Below, piece by piece: positions 9,951 through 20,177 of a DNA stretch of 64,000 nt. This DNA comes from Gracilaria vermiculophylla (lineage: Eukaryota; Rhodophyta; Florideophyceae; Gracilariales; Gracilariaceae). The notes beneath the pieces were generated by a model, which saw only the letters and a list, made by a program, of their open reading frames with translations, made no database searches and had not been told where the DNA came from. A program made the translations under genes and the position numbers. Location: contig JAHNZQ020000010.1 in assembly GCA_019155205.2 (NCBI GenBank), positions 1,496,876-1,560,875 of the forward strand. Direction: 5' to 3'. Positions within the stretch are counted from its first letter, which is position 1. The number at the start of each line of letters is the position of its first letter.

Positions 9951-12470
9951 ATGGTACTGGTTGACATTGACGGCTTGCAGGTAGTGTTTCCATACCAGTC
10001 TCTGTATCCAGAGCAACATGCTTACATGAGGGAGCTCAAGAAGGCTCTTGACTGTGGGGGTCACGCACTACTCGAGATGCCAAGTGGAACTGGCAAGACG
10101 ATCACGCTACTTTCCCTGATTACGGCGTTCCTCACGACGAGAAGTCCCGACAAGAGCGTTCGTAAGTTTGTTTACTGTACGCGAACTGTCGAAGAGATGC
10201 AGAAAGTCATGAATGAAATGAAGATTCTCGTGGCAAGTAGAGAAGAAGAACTTGGAGTTCCAAATGATCTTGTAACCGTTGGTTTGGCCTCCAGAAGGCA
10301 CTTGTGTATTCACGAATCAGTCAGCCGTATGGAAGGTTCCGCCGTTGATAGTGGCTGTCGGTCTCTAACATCTTCTTGGGTGAGAGAACAAATGGAAGAT
10401 GACACTCAACGAACGGTTCCGTTTTGCAAATACTTTGAAAGTTATGATCGTGAAGGTTTAGACCATATCCTTGCACCTGGAGTTTACAATCTTGTCGACC
10501 TTCGTATGTACGGCAGTCGTAGACAGTGGTGTCCTTACTTTCTAGCAAGACATTCGATCATGATTGCGAATATTTTGGTGTACTCCTATCACTATCTTTT
10601 GGACCCAAAGGTTGCGGGTGTTGTGTCCACCGGACTACCCCCTGAGAGTATTGTCGTGTTCGGTAAGCGATTATTTTACCACTATCTAGATTTCTAGAGC
10701 ATTATTATGGTTCCCATCTAGTTTCTAACAGTTCGATATGATCACAGATGAAGCTCACAATATAGACAATGTGTGTATAGAAGCTCTCAGTGTAGACTTG
10801 GAGCAGCCAACGATACGTGGAGCGCTGAAGAATATCACTCAATTGAACTCAGCAATATACCGAGCAAAAGAATCAGCAGTAGAGCGATTAAGGGGAGAGT
10901 ATCGTCGTTTGACTTCCGGTTTACCGCTAGCCGAACTGAATGCTCAAGCTGTTCAACCCGAAAGTGGTCATGTTTTTGTCGGGGGAGAAGAAATACCAGC
11001 CGCCCCGATATTGCCTGGAGATGTCCTTCAAGAAGCCGTCCCAGACTCTATTAGAAAGGCAGAAGAGTTTGTTGAGTTTCTGGACAAATTAACGCGATTC
11101 TTGGAGAAACGAGCAGATAGGGAAATTGTCACTCAAGAACGTCCTATTCCGTTTTTGCGACAAATAGCAAGCGCATGCAGCGTGGAAGACAAAAGAGTCT
11201 TCAAAGCTACGTATGACCGATTGATATCTCTGCTCATGACAGTCCATGTGGAGAGCTGGTCGGAATTCAAACCTTTGCTAACGGTAGGAGATTTTATTAC
11301 TCTGCTATCCACATATGAAAAAGAGGGAATGGCGATTCTAACAGAACCTTACAATGACTTTACTGGTGAGTACGAGCCAGTATTGCGATTAGCTTGTCTT
11401 GATGCCTCCTTGGCGGTAAGATGGGTGGTGAACCATTTTAGGACGGTCGTTATTACCTCCGGAACTCTTAGCCCTTTAGACACATATCCCCGTATGCTTA
11501 ACTTTTCGGTAAGCGTCTCTGCAAGTTTTAACATGTCAATGGAACGAAGATGCGTCTGCCCTTTAATCATGACTCGAGGCTCAGATCAACTTGCGCTCAG
11601 CTCGAAATACAACGCTCGCCAAACTTCAGACACATCTCGAAACTATGGCCATGCATTAATTGCTTTGGCAGGATCCGTGCCAGATGGAATAGTTGTGTTT
11701 TTTGTTAGTTATGTATTCATGCAGCAAGTGGTGAAAGTTTGGACAGAAGAGGGAAATCTCTTGGATGAAATACGTCGACTGAAGCTTCTATTCGTGGAAA
11801 CTCAAGACCCGGTTGAAGCATCTCTGGCAATCCAAAACTACAAAACAGCCTGCGACAGTGGTCGCGGTGCTGTTTTGCTGAGTGTAGCTAGGGGTCGTGC
11901 GGCCGAGGGCATAGACTTTGACGGACAGTATGGACGAGCAGTGATACTTTTCGGAGTTCCTTTCCAATACACAGAGTCACGAGTGCTGAAAGCCCGTTTG
12001 CGGTTTTTGGCCGAAAAGTACCAGATACAAGAAGATGACTTTCTTGTTTTCGATGTAAGTTTCAAGAACCTTCTCAATGTGGCCAAGACACAATGTTTTC
12101 GCAGAAATCTAACCGTCTTTCTCTCAAACTTTGAACCATATGAAAGGCAATGCGTCAAGCGGCTCAGTGTGCCGGACGCGTGATTCGAAATAAGAATGAC
12201 TACGGGATTGTCATCTTCGCAGACAAGCGATTTACACGTGCCAAACTAAGATGCAAGCTTCCAAAATGGATCTCACAATTTCTGTCTACAGAATGTTTGG
12301 ACCTTGACCTCGGCACAGCGATAGCCGAAGCGCGAACGTTTTTAATAGAGATGGCGCAACCATCCGCAGCAAAGTCTCGGGTAGAGGAAAAACAAACAGC
12401 GCGGTATGAATATCTTGGGGACCGAAGGATTCACGAGGAGACTCCTCTTGAAACTTCAAGCACTTCTTAA
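9951..12470 (+). CDS. ERCC2: TFIIH DNA helicase XPD/Rad3 (ERCC2), three exons
   Basis: Exons 9951-10662, 10748-12054 and 12147-12470 give 780 residues (human 760). XPD is the 5'-3' helicase of TFIIH that opens DNA in nucleotide excision repair and bridges core TFIIH to the CAK kinase. Walker A MPSGTGKT is at about 43-50. The four iron-sulfur cysteines are present (LCIH, DSGC, PFCKYF, WCPYF). The DEAH box is rebuilt exactly by the first intron (VVF-D|EAHNIDNVC). TSGTLSPLD, LLSVARGRAAEGIDF and, across the second intron, FD-AMRQAAQCAGRVIR follow. The protein aligns from the first residues (DGLQVVFPYQSLYPEQ) to its C-terminus, and no key residue is missing. The next gene (UGP) is convergent. Confidence 0.96.
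10663..10747 (+). other. XPD intron 1
   Basis: GT-AG intron of 85 bp (GTAAGC donor, ATCACAG acceptor). It interrupts the Asp codon of the DEAH box in phase 1, and its removal restores VVFDEAHNIDN exactly. Confidence 0.9.
12055..12146 (+). other. XPD intron 2
   Basis: GT-AG intron of 92 bp, phase 0 (GTAAGT donor, GAAAG acceptor). Removal joins DFLVFD to AMRQAAQCAGRVIR, the family-standard sequence. Confidence 0.9.
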
Positions 12471-12813
12471 CCCTTAGATTGCCCACTGATTCGTTTAATG
12501 GCGTTTACCAGACTGAGATAATCTTGATGACTAATTCTAATCCGCCACGGAAGAGCGTGCTACGAAAGTGCTTCATAGCTCAGGTAAAATTTACGGACGC
12601 AGTTCCTTTCTCGATTTCAGAACAACAATGATTAAAGCCCCCGATAGTTCTCATACCCAAAACTTGTTGGTCGACTCCGACAACTGAATCCAGATCTTAC
12701 GGTATACCACAGTTGGAAGATCGCCTCTATGAGGCGAGAGGGCACAAAAGTGTGACAAAATGAAGAAGCCTGGCGTACACTATTCGCTGAAAGTGTAGTA
12801 CTTCAGGTCATGC
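12471..12813. other. Spacer between convergent XPD and UGP genes
   Basis: A 343-bp tail-to-tail spacer that must hold both 3' untranslated regions and polyadenylation sites. I see no gene or strong hairpin. Confidence 0.5.
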
Positions 12814-14322
12814 TTAATGCGGGATCACGTGGAGAGAACCGACAACAACCTTGTTTTCGAGAACAGATCCATCGGGAATCATGATGGTATTTCCTGGATT
12901 TGCTACCACAATGACTGTTCCCTTCAGAGAAGTGTTCGCACCAAAGTAGACATCGCCCGAAACAGTTAAATGGTCAAGCTCCAAGATATCGGGAATACTG
13001 CCGAAACGTTCAAGATATTGTGCAACCTTTTTAAATTCTTTTCCAAGCTTAATGACCGGGGTGGTGGAGAATTGGCGACCAGGGTTCATTACAAGCGAGC
13101 CAGATTTCAGGTTGTACATGTTGCTCTGAATGAGCAATAGATCGGATGTTGACTTGACAGGAAGGAAGCGAGAGCGGGGAACGTTGACACCACAAGCATT
13201 GTTGAAGTAGCCAATGGCCGCTCCAATAGCAGTTTCGAGTTGAATGACCTTGGTGCCCTTGACTTCCTTATTGTTGACAATGATGTCAAGCTTCATCTCA
13301 CCCGACTGCATGACACGCTTAATCGCTCGGAGAGAAACCCAAATATTGTTGGTATTAAACACCTTGAACTTGGAGACAGACTTGAATTCTTCGATGTACT
13401 TGCTGGGTACCTGAGCGACTTCCAAAAGAGACACTTTTCCATCGTAGGAGATGATAGTACCACCCTTAATGTCAGCACGAGTCTTGTCGGTGAGTTCCAT
13501 ACAGTACTCCACTTCTCGGTCAACAAGGTCCTTAAGGATGTTAAGGTCGACAGTTGCTCCAAGATTGTCAACGTTAGACACAAAAATGTATTCCTTTCCT
13601 TGTGCTAGGAGGGTGTCAACTAAGCCTGAAGAATAGATAGATTGGAAGAAATCGCCGTGGCCTGGTGGGTACCAGTCCTCATGGGCGTAACCCTCATGGG
13701 TGAGCGGCATCGGTTCCAGCGACTCCTTAACGATCCTTGGGAAGCGAGACTGTTGGAAGGTGGTGATAGTAACACTGGTATCCTGGTATTTGCGGATAAT
13801 CTTGGCGGTTTCGGAATCCGTGTTGAACGAATTCATGAGCAAGAGCGGAACATTGGCTTTCGGGTGGCTCTGGTTGAGCTGTTCTATCTGTTGAACAATG
13901 AGATCCAAAAAGGTAGTGTCATCCCGTACCTCGATGACACTCTTCGGTCCCTTGCAGCCCATGGAGGTACCGAGACCGCCATTCAGTTTGAGAACAGCAA
14001 GTTTCGAAAGGAGAGATTCGTTCTCTTCATCGGTGGTGGGTTTGGGGAGAGTGCCGTACCTCTGCAACATGTTCTCACTGGGCTGCTCGATTAGATCCCA
14101 CTTGATTTCGGCTTTCTTGGATCGCTCGTTCATGTAGCGACCATACAATTCCAAGAAACCGGCGGTTTCGGACTCTGTCATCTTCTCGAGTTCGTTTGGC
14201 GCCATCTGGTTCATAATGGAGAGTTTGTCGCCGACGGTGGAAGCGGCAGACTTGTCCATAACGCCCTTGAAGTCTTGCAACGAACTTGAGTCGTTCATGG
14301 CGGGCTTGCCGTTGGGCATCAT
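12814..14322 (-). CDS. UGP: UTP-glucose-1-phosphate uridylyltransferase
   Basis: A 502-residue UDP-glucose pyrophosphorylase of eukaryotic UGP1 type, catalysing UTP + glucose-1-phosphate to UDP-glucose + PPi in the cytosol. The nucleotide-binding loop LKLNGGLGTSMGCKGPKS lies at about 111-128. NSFNTDSET, the substrate-loop region EDWYPPGHGDFFQS, FVSNVDNLGA and the left-handed beta-helix C-terminus (DHLTVSGDVYFG onward) follow in order. Length matches the family (human 508). The start is the ATG at 14322 (MMPNGKPAMNDSSS); the longer open frame upstream is GC-rich low-complexity sequence. UDP-glucose feeds cell-wall and storage polysaccharides, and floridean starch if this is a red alga (inference). 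It diverges from the PPR gene. Confidence 0.95.
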   Translation of the reverse strand: MMPNGKPAMNDSSSLQDFKGVMDKSAASTVGDKLSIMNQMAPNELEKMTESETAGFLELYGRYMNERSKKAEIKWDLIEQPSENMLQRYGTLPKPTTDEENESLLSKLAVLKLNGGLGTSMGCKGPKSVIEVRDDTTFLDLIVQQIEQLNQSHPKANVPLLLMNSFNTDSETAKIIRKYQDTSVTITTFQQSRFPRIVKESLEPMPLTHEGYAHEDWYPPGHGDFFQSIYSSGLVDTLLAQGKEYIFVSNVDNLGATVDLNILKDLVDREVEYCMELTDKTRADIKGGTIISYDGKVSLLEVAQVPSKYIEEFKSVSKFKVFNTNNIWVSLRAIKRVMQSGEMKLDIIVNNKEVKGTKVIQLETAIGAAIGYFNNACGVNVPRSRFLPVKSTSDLLLIQSNMYNLKSGSLVMNPGRQFSTTPVIKLGKEFKKVAQYLERFGSIPDILELDHLTVSGDVYFGANTSLKGTVIVVANPGNTIMIPDGSVLENKVVVGSLHVIPH

Positions 14323-15105
14323 GTCGGGTTTTACGGGAAACGTGAAGTGTAGGAATCGACGCACAAGGTTCCACGCAGGAGGAGGGCGAGGAGCGGACGA
14401 ACAAGGGGGCGGGGGAACGGTGCGCCAAAAAATTCGGCGGGGGACGGGGGGATAGCGGACGGAAGGACAGCGACGGGCGGGGCGCAAGCAACGAGAAGAA
14501 ATTCAGCACGACCAGCGAACGACGGCACGGCGCGGGTTGAGGGGAGGTACAATGTAGGACAGGGAGTGGTAATGCGCAATATATCAAGCGGCGGCTCGCA
14601 GCAGGCGATGGCGTGGCGAAGAGGCCCGCGCGCGCCGTCACTCGCAGGTTGTGGTGTCAGTCGCACGGGCCAGCGCCCCGCCATTGGCGCGCACGACGCG
14701 CGAATCCTGCGATCTGCAAGATCCGCGTCACGCGGCGCGATTAGCCGCGCCGCGTGGCCACGTGGCACGCGCCGTGACGGTGTGCGTAACAGCGTCCATT
14801 CAGAGCGCGGCGGCGTTCAGCCGCACAGGAGCGGAGCGGCGCGGCGTGCGCCGCTTGGCGCCCGCGCACTGGGGCTGGCGCGGCCATTGGTGCGCGCACA
14901 CTTGGCGCGCGCGCGCTGCATACGGCGCATGGCCGCCATCTTGGAGTATCTCGCGCGCCGTGGAGCGCTGCTCGCCAGCGCGGCTCCGTTGTGCGGTGAG
15001 TTTGCTGTTGCAGCGTGCACCGCCCGTGCGCTTCGCGCCCTGGCGGGCGCTAACACAAGCACTAGCGCCGCGCTGCTCCCCAACATCCAGGTGCGGCTCT
15101 TGTTC
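14323..15105. promoter_or_regulatory. GC-rich divergent promoter region (UGP / PPR gene)
   Basis: About 780 bp between the two divergent ATGs, sharply richer in G+C and CpG than the flanking genes, with many GCGC runs. Open frames run through it on both strands because stop codons are rare in GC-rich DNA. It probably holds a shared promoter and both leaders. An in-frame ATG at 14929 could extend the PPR protein. Confidence 0.5.
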
Positions 15106-17196
15106 ATGGCGGCGTTTGTGCATCCGTTCGTACCGCTGCGCCCGCGCTGCTCCCGACTTGCGCTCCCCCCCGCTCCTACCCTATCGCCTCTCTGCCTTGC
15201 CGCCGCCCCCCCCAGCTCTTCGCCCCCCCAGCCGCACGCCGAATTGCGCCAGGCAATCCACGAATGCGTACCCGCCCGCATACTCCCCCTGCTCTCCCAA
15301 CGTTTGGCTCAGCGTGATCCCCCCGTGTCGCTTCAACTGTGGCGTAACGCCCTCAACGCCTGTCTCACTGCCCGCAATCCCAATGCTGTCGCCGCCGTGC
15401 TGTTTCGCGGCTTGCAGTCTTCGCTCGCTTTGCGCTTGCATATATCCAGTTTTGTGCAGCCTTTGAAATTTCTCGCCTCCACCTCAAAATGGAACCTCGT
15501 CTTTCCATTGCTTGACACCATGTGGGACATTGGTAATGCCGTCACCCCAGATGAGAAGCTCATCGTTTCTCTCGCCAATATCGCCGTCAACCGCAACAAT
15601 TACCGCGTTTCTCTCAAGCTCTTCCACCTCATGAGCGTCCATACAATTGACATGGGGCCTTTTTCGTACTCTGTCCTTCTCAAGTCGCATGGTCGTGCGA
15701 GAAACGTGGTTGCTGTCAAGTCGGCCCTCTCCAGCATCCATAGTAGCAAACTGAAAATGGATTCCGTACTGCTCAATTCCGCCATAGACGCCCTTGTTCG
15801 ATGCAACGATCTCGGCACCGCAATGCGCCTGGTCGCTGAAGATGATAACCAACCACTACTTGACGTGGCCAGCTACAATACTATTATCAAAGGCCTTGCG
15901 AGTCGCGGGCTTATTTCAGATGCCTTCAGTGTGATTCAGCAAATGCAAGCCGCACGGTGCAATCCGAACCAGGTTACCACAAACACTTTGCTTTCTGCAT
16001 GTATTCAGGTAGGCGATTTTGACCAGGCCTGGAGCCTCATCGACAACATTGATTTTGAGTCACCAAAAGCCCAAACCTCTCCTCCTCTGCTGGATTCACC
16101 GTCTTCCCTTCAAGCCAGTGGCACACAACAGGGCGCGTCGTCGCCAACACAGTTGACCATAGCGGTAACTTCTTTGATGTCTGGGCTTGCACATGCCGGG
16201 AGAATTGATGAGGCATTCAAGCTCTTTGGCCGAATGAAAGAAATCAACATACCACCATCTTCAGTAACATACGCGTCTCTCATTTCGGCATGCCTCCGTT
16301 GCAATGAAAGCGACCGCGCTACTGAGCTTTTTGAGTCATTTATTGAAGATGGCGTGGTTTCACTTGAAGTATGCAATGCATTCATGTCTGGACTGTGCCA
16401 CTCAAAACAGAAAGAACACGTGCGACTTGCAGAAACTGTTCTCAATGACATGCTGAGTAAGAAAATTCACATCTTTCCAGACATTCACAGCTTCCACTGT
16501 CTTCTGGAGGGTTGGGTTGGTATCAGAGACTTTGAAAAGGCGGAAAGTATCATGCAAGTCATGCAGGTGAATAAGGTTCGTCCCTCCGTGACCTCATTCA
16601 CAATTCTGATGAGGGGCTATGGCGATACTGGGCAATATGGGCAAGCTAAGCGAACGTTTCGTGAGCTTTCTCGGAGGAAAATACGACCTGACCGCATCGC
16701 ACTGAATACATTCATCAACGTCTGCGTACGGTCTGGAGACGAAGATGGTGCGATACGTGTCATTGAACTCATGGAACGACGAAAAGGGGCAATTAGTCCG
16801 AGTGCACAAAGTTATAGCCCTCTTATTGCTTCCTACATGCGTGACGGCAAATTTGAAGAGGGCTGGCGAGTTTATGAGCGAATGCGCTCAAATGGTGTAC
16901 CGTTGAACGAGTACCTGATTCAGTGGGTGACAATTCAGTTGTTCCAAAACGACAGACTAGTGAATACTGTCCAAGTCCAATATTGCGCACAGCTGCTGAA
17001 AGACGGCTTGACTGATGGTGTGCACATAAAACTACTCCGCAAGTGCCGAAGGAAGATGTTATTTGAGCTGAAGAACAAGCGAAGCCAGGAAGCACTAAAC
17101 CATCTAGCTGATGAACCAGAATTCCGAACTGTTAGCGAACAAATCTTTGACAGACATGGGTGGAATCAGATTGATTCTGGTTGGCGAGTATTGTAA
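15106..17196 (+). CDS. Pentatricopeptide repeat (PPR) protein, probably organellar
   Basis: A 697-residue helical-repeat protein. Tandem PPR units run from about residue 140 to 600, for example ASYNTIIKGLASRGLISDAF, VTYASLISACLRCNESDRA and VTSFTILMRGYGDTGQYGQA, each near 35 residues. PPR proteins bind organellar RNA for processing, stability or translation. Residues 1-45 (MAAFVHPFVPLRPRCSRLAL onward) are hydrophobic and Arg-rich with few acidic residues, like an organelle-targeting peptide. No DYW or E domain is present, so editing activity is not suggested. A longer start at 14929 is possible but adds GC-rich low-complexity sequence. The 3' end is 29 bp from the convergent fibrillin gene. 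Confidence 0.88.
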   Translation: MAAFVHPFVPLRPRCSRLALPPAPTLSPLCLAAAPPSSSPPQPHAELRQAIHECVPARILPLLSQRLAQRDPPVSLQLWRNALNACLTARNPNAVAAVLFRGLQSSLALRLHISSFVQPLKFLASTSKWNLVFPLLDTMWDIGNAVTPDEKLIVSLANIAVNRNNYRVSLKLFHLMSVHTIDMGPFSYSVLLKSHGRARNVVAVKSALSSIHSSKLKMDSVLLNSAIDALVRCNDLGTAMRLVAEDDNQPLLDVASYNTIIKGLASRGLISDAFSVIQQMQAARCNPNQVTTNTLLSACIQVGDFDQAWSLIDNIDFESPKAQTSPPLLDSPSSLQASGTQQGASSPTQLTIAVTSLMSGLAHAGRIDEAFKLFGRMKEINIPPSSVTYASLISACLRCNESDRATELFESFIEDGVVSLEVCNAFMSGLCHSKQKEHVRLAETVLNDMLSKKIHIFPDIHSFHCLLEGWVGIRDFEKAESIMQVMQVNKVRPSVTSFTILMRGYGDTGQYGQAKRTFRELSRRKIRPDRIALNTFINVCVRSGDEDGAIRVIELMERRKGAISPSAQSYSPLIASYMRDGKFEEGWRVYERMRSNGVPLNEYLIQWVTIQLFQNDRLVNTVQVQYCAQLLKDGLTDGVHIKLLRKCRRKMLFELKNKRSQEALNHLADEPEFRTVSEQIFDRHGWNQIDSGWRVL

Positions 17197-17225
17197 GCGC
17201 TGCCCCCCACGCAAGACGTCGTATT

Positions 17226-18005
17226 CTAAGGGGACAATACATCTTCCTGTTTACCGTCCATTACTTTTTTGAAGACGGCTACGCTTCCTGTCTGACCGCG
17301 CGTGATTCGTAATTCATCATCAAGGTATGTGATGTCGGTGACTTGAAAAGCTCGGAAGGTTTTCCAGTTATCTGCGAACCAGCTGAAAGGGCCGCACTTG
17401 ACGTTTTCTGGTTCCCATACTTGACGCTCCTCATTTGTTGATCTCAATCGCCCTTGTACAAGGATGTCCAACGATATTTCATTTCCAATAACTGGAAGCT
17501 CGAAGGTGACACTTTCCTCAAACGTGCTCGTTCCATCCTCCGTGTCGATTACTTGAACTATCTCACCGACTGTGGCATTCGGCAACAAACGTTGAAGACC
17601 TGTAACGCCACCGAAGTAGCGGGTGATAGCACTGGATGTATAAACTAGGCGCCATCGCCCCTGCAGATTCGGATCTTTTGTCGGAAGCTGTGCAGGGTAA
17701 TTGTCTTCGAGATCTTCGATTGTTTCTTCAACGTCGGCTTCCTCGGGAGACATGGTCTCAGAATCTGGATCGACATCCAACCCACGATTGAAGCCGCCAA
17801 GCTGAGCGCAAAGCTTTCTCTTCAGATTTGACTGGTCCGATGTTGGGGTGGAGGCGTCTTTTTGTTGCACGCAAACTAGGCGTGTAGCAATTGACGGTCT
17901 TTTACATCGATTGACTAACCCAACTTTTACATCAAGGAGAGATTTTGTGGTTGCGATGGCGTGCGAGCGCCGTAAGACAGGCAGGGATTGAACGAACGCC
18001 GCCAT
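17226..18005 (-). CDS. Plastid lipid-associated protein (PAP/fibrillin)
   Basis: A 259-residue protein with an N-terminal Arg/Ser-rich targeting region (about 1-50) and a PAP_fibrillin domain (about 60-250). Family features include the acidic EEADVEETIEDLEDNYP segment, NLQGRWRLVYTSS, a central lipocalin-like beta region (SFEESVTFELPVIGN-type strands), and the C-terminal DDELRITRGQTGSVAVFKK motif. Fibrillins associate with plastoglobules and thylakoids and take part in lipid and quinone metabolism and stress tolerance. This gene is the clearest evidence of a plastid-bearing host. The ATG at 18005 begins a typical presequence. Which fibrillin subgroup it belongs to cannot be told from reading alone. 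Confidence 0.9.
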   Translation of the reverse strand: MAAFVQSLPVLRRSHAIATTKSLLDVKVGLVNRCKRPSIATRLVCVQQKDASTPTSDQSNLKRKLCAQLGGFNRGLDVDPDSETMSPEEADVEETIEDLEDNYPAQLPTKDPNLQGRWRLVYTSSAITRYFGGVTGLQRLLPNATVGEIVQVIDTEDGTSTFEESVTFELPVIGNEISLDILVQGRLRSTNEERQVWEPENVKCGPFSWFADNWKTFRAFQVTDITYLDDELRITRGQTGSVAVFKKVMDGKQEDVLSP

Positions 18006-20177
18006 CTGCAGGTGGAGGAGCGAAACGAAATTGGCGACGACTTTTGGACCAGTATTGCTCTAAATGCACGGACCAGATACACTCAAAGTATATTAATTAC
18101 ATCAATATTGTCGAGTGTTATGCATTTCACCCCAAAGCGAGCGCCACGGTTTTGCGGTGGAAGATCGTGATGATATGAGCCAGGACGGTAGTTTTTGTGA
18201 CGGAGGGCTGGTACGAACGCCAGAGTTGAGTCAACGCTGAGCTCGAATGTGTGAACCTTTCACTGCAAGTTCCACCTCGTTGAGTGTCGATCTGGTTAGT
18301 AATTACTAGACCACCGGTAATTTGTTCCAATCAATATAATTGCATTCGAGCCGCATCAACGGCCTGTCACACTTTGCATGAAGTTGTGTCTTCCAAATCG
18401 GGCGAACTGACGGATTCGCGAGACTGTGACAGATATTCCCAATCCTGAATCAGCATCGTGCACAAGATGTGAAGTACCGACGCCAGCCCACGTAGAAGCA
18501 TCCTCATCGTATGATGAATTGCTTCCTAGAATTTATTCAGTCATAGATACGACAACCTGGCTGTGGGCTTCGGCACTGCTTATCGAATTTGTTGTCATCC
18601 AGGAAGGGGATCGAAAGCAATCGATAGCATTGCAATCAGGTGCAATCAGAGGCGGCTCGTGTTCAGCTATCGCCCCCTCAGATTGTTACTTTTCGGTGGC
18701 TTTTCAGACTTTTGACAACTATTTCGTCTGCGAAAATGTACAAATGATTTCCCCTTTGTAAACTGACGCTGAGTCAAAGTTACTTCGTGTGTTGGAATAA
18801 TTCGAACGATACATACAGATAGACGAGAAACTGTACCACCCTCATACCCTCAAAAAAAACAAAAACATTTGAAATACCAGGGTACCAACACGTGTCGGAA
18901 TCATAACAAGTCTGCTTCTGTTGCTGTGAAACAATACCGAAAAGGTCGAACGTTAACATTTTGCGCAGTAAATCCTCGGCGGAAAAAAAATGCGATTCTG
19001 CGGCCATCACATGAAGCTTAATATACAAAGATTCTAGAATGATTTTCCATTGCAACACTCACGAAAGAGTAACTGTAAGATTGCAATCCGAATGTAGATG
19101 GAGGCAGTAGTATCGCCAGAGACGTCCATCCCGTAAGCGAGGGGATTGCAATCGGATTGCAACTTTTTGCTTCGCAAGTAAAACCCATCAGTTTTGCAAG
19201 TGAGTACTAATAGGTTTTAAGGATAACGCAACGCCGCTCATATTCATTTATTGACATTTTCTATGTGAAATATATGCACTTCAGACTCAGTTTGTTGGTT
19301 AGGTTCTGGCTTGTCCCTCGGTTGTAGTCGCGGTCATAGTGAGGGAGACGATTTCTCTAATGAAACCCGACATATTACAATCCTCCGGGACTCCGACCAT
19401 CAGATATTGCATTCATGGAATTGAAATGGATTGCAATGGATTGCAATCCAATCGATTGCATTCTCCCTCTGCAAGTAGCATCGATCATTTCTTTTTCAAT
19501 GTGGACGTTGTGCTCTAATTCCTAGCACAGCAGAGACCTATCATAAAGATACTTCTCTTTCCTCAAGAAGGCCAGAAATAGCATCGATATCCCTTTCGGA
19601 TTGGATTCACTCTTAAAGACACGAACGGATACAAAGTGACATTTTAGTTCGAATTAATTGCTCCTGCATTGATTCGCGGCGATATCTTGAGCTCAGCAAG
19701 TCCATTTAGTGTCTTGTATGTACAATCTTTCTCTTGGATTTTTCATGATGCCCTGGTTTTGTTGTACAAGCTTTTTATTTCGAAAGATTGTGGAGCAAAG
19801 CATGGGAATCACTTAGCAATATAAATGCCACAACCTAACCCCAAAGCCATGGACATGCTAAAACTTATTCTTCTTGCTACTAACTTAAAAGGCAAAACAA
19901 GATGAACCCGTACTACAAGGGTTCTCTTAACTACAGGTCGGAAGGTATATTCAAGATTTTGTTTTACGTCAGCTTACATTAACCGACTGGTGACAAAAGC
20001 AGCGGGGCATGAGGGATGTCTTTATTGCAATTGCAAGAAAAAACCGTACAACAAAATGTATTCGAAACGGTTGAAGACTTACACAGAGTTTGGTTCAGCT
20101 TCATGTGTAAGGCAAGAAATCTATGTCAGTGATCAAAATGGATTTCTTTACTTTCATTTGTGTTCACAGTTCACCTC
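18006..20177. other. 2.2-kb gene-free region with ATTGCAAT repeats
   Basis: I see no credible coding sequence. A GTG-initiated frame at 18426-18761 has no domain. The distinctive content is repeated GATTGCAATC-like palindromes near 18629, 19083, 19145, 19430-19462 and 20032. The right end lies downstream of the AP endonuclease gene and the left end upstream of the fibrillin gene, whose promoter must lie here. Confidence 0.5.
19415..19470. repeat. Cluster of GGATTGCAATC-type palindromes
   Basis: GGATTGCAAT occurs twice about ten bases apart, followed by a CGATTGCATTC variant and preceded by a TTGAAATGG half-match. Further copies sit at about 19083 and 19145-19160. The core ATTGCAAT is self-complementary, like a dimeric transcription-factor site. 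Confidence 0.45.

Noticed and set aside
14566..15105. In-frame upstream extension of the PPR protein (up to 180 codons)
   Set aside because: GC-rich Arg/Ala-rich sequence that is open in several frames. The ATG at 15106 gives a cleaner targeting peptide. The ATG at 14929 remains possible.
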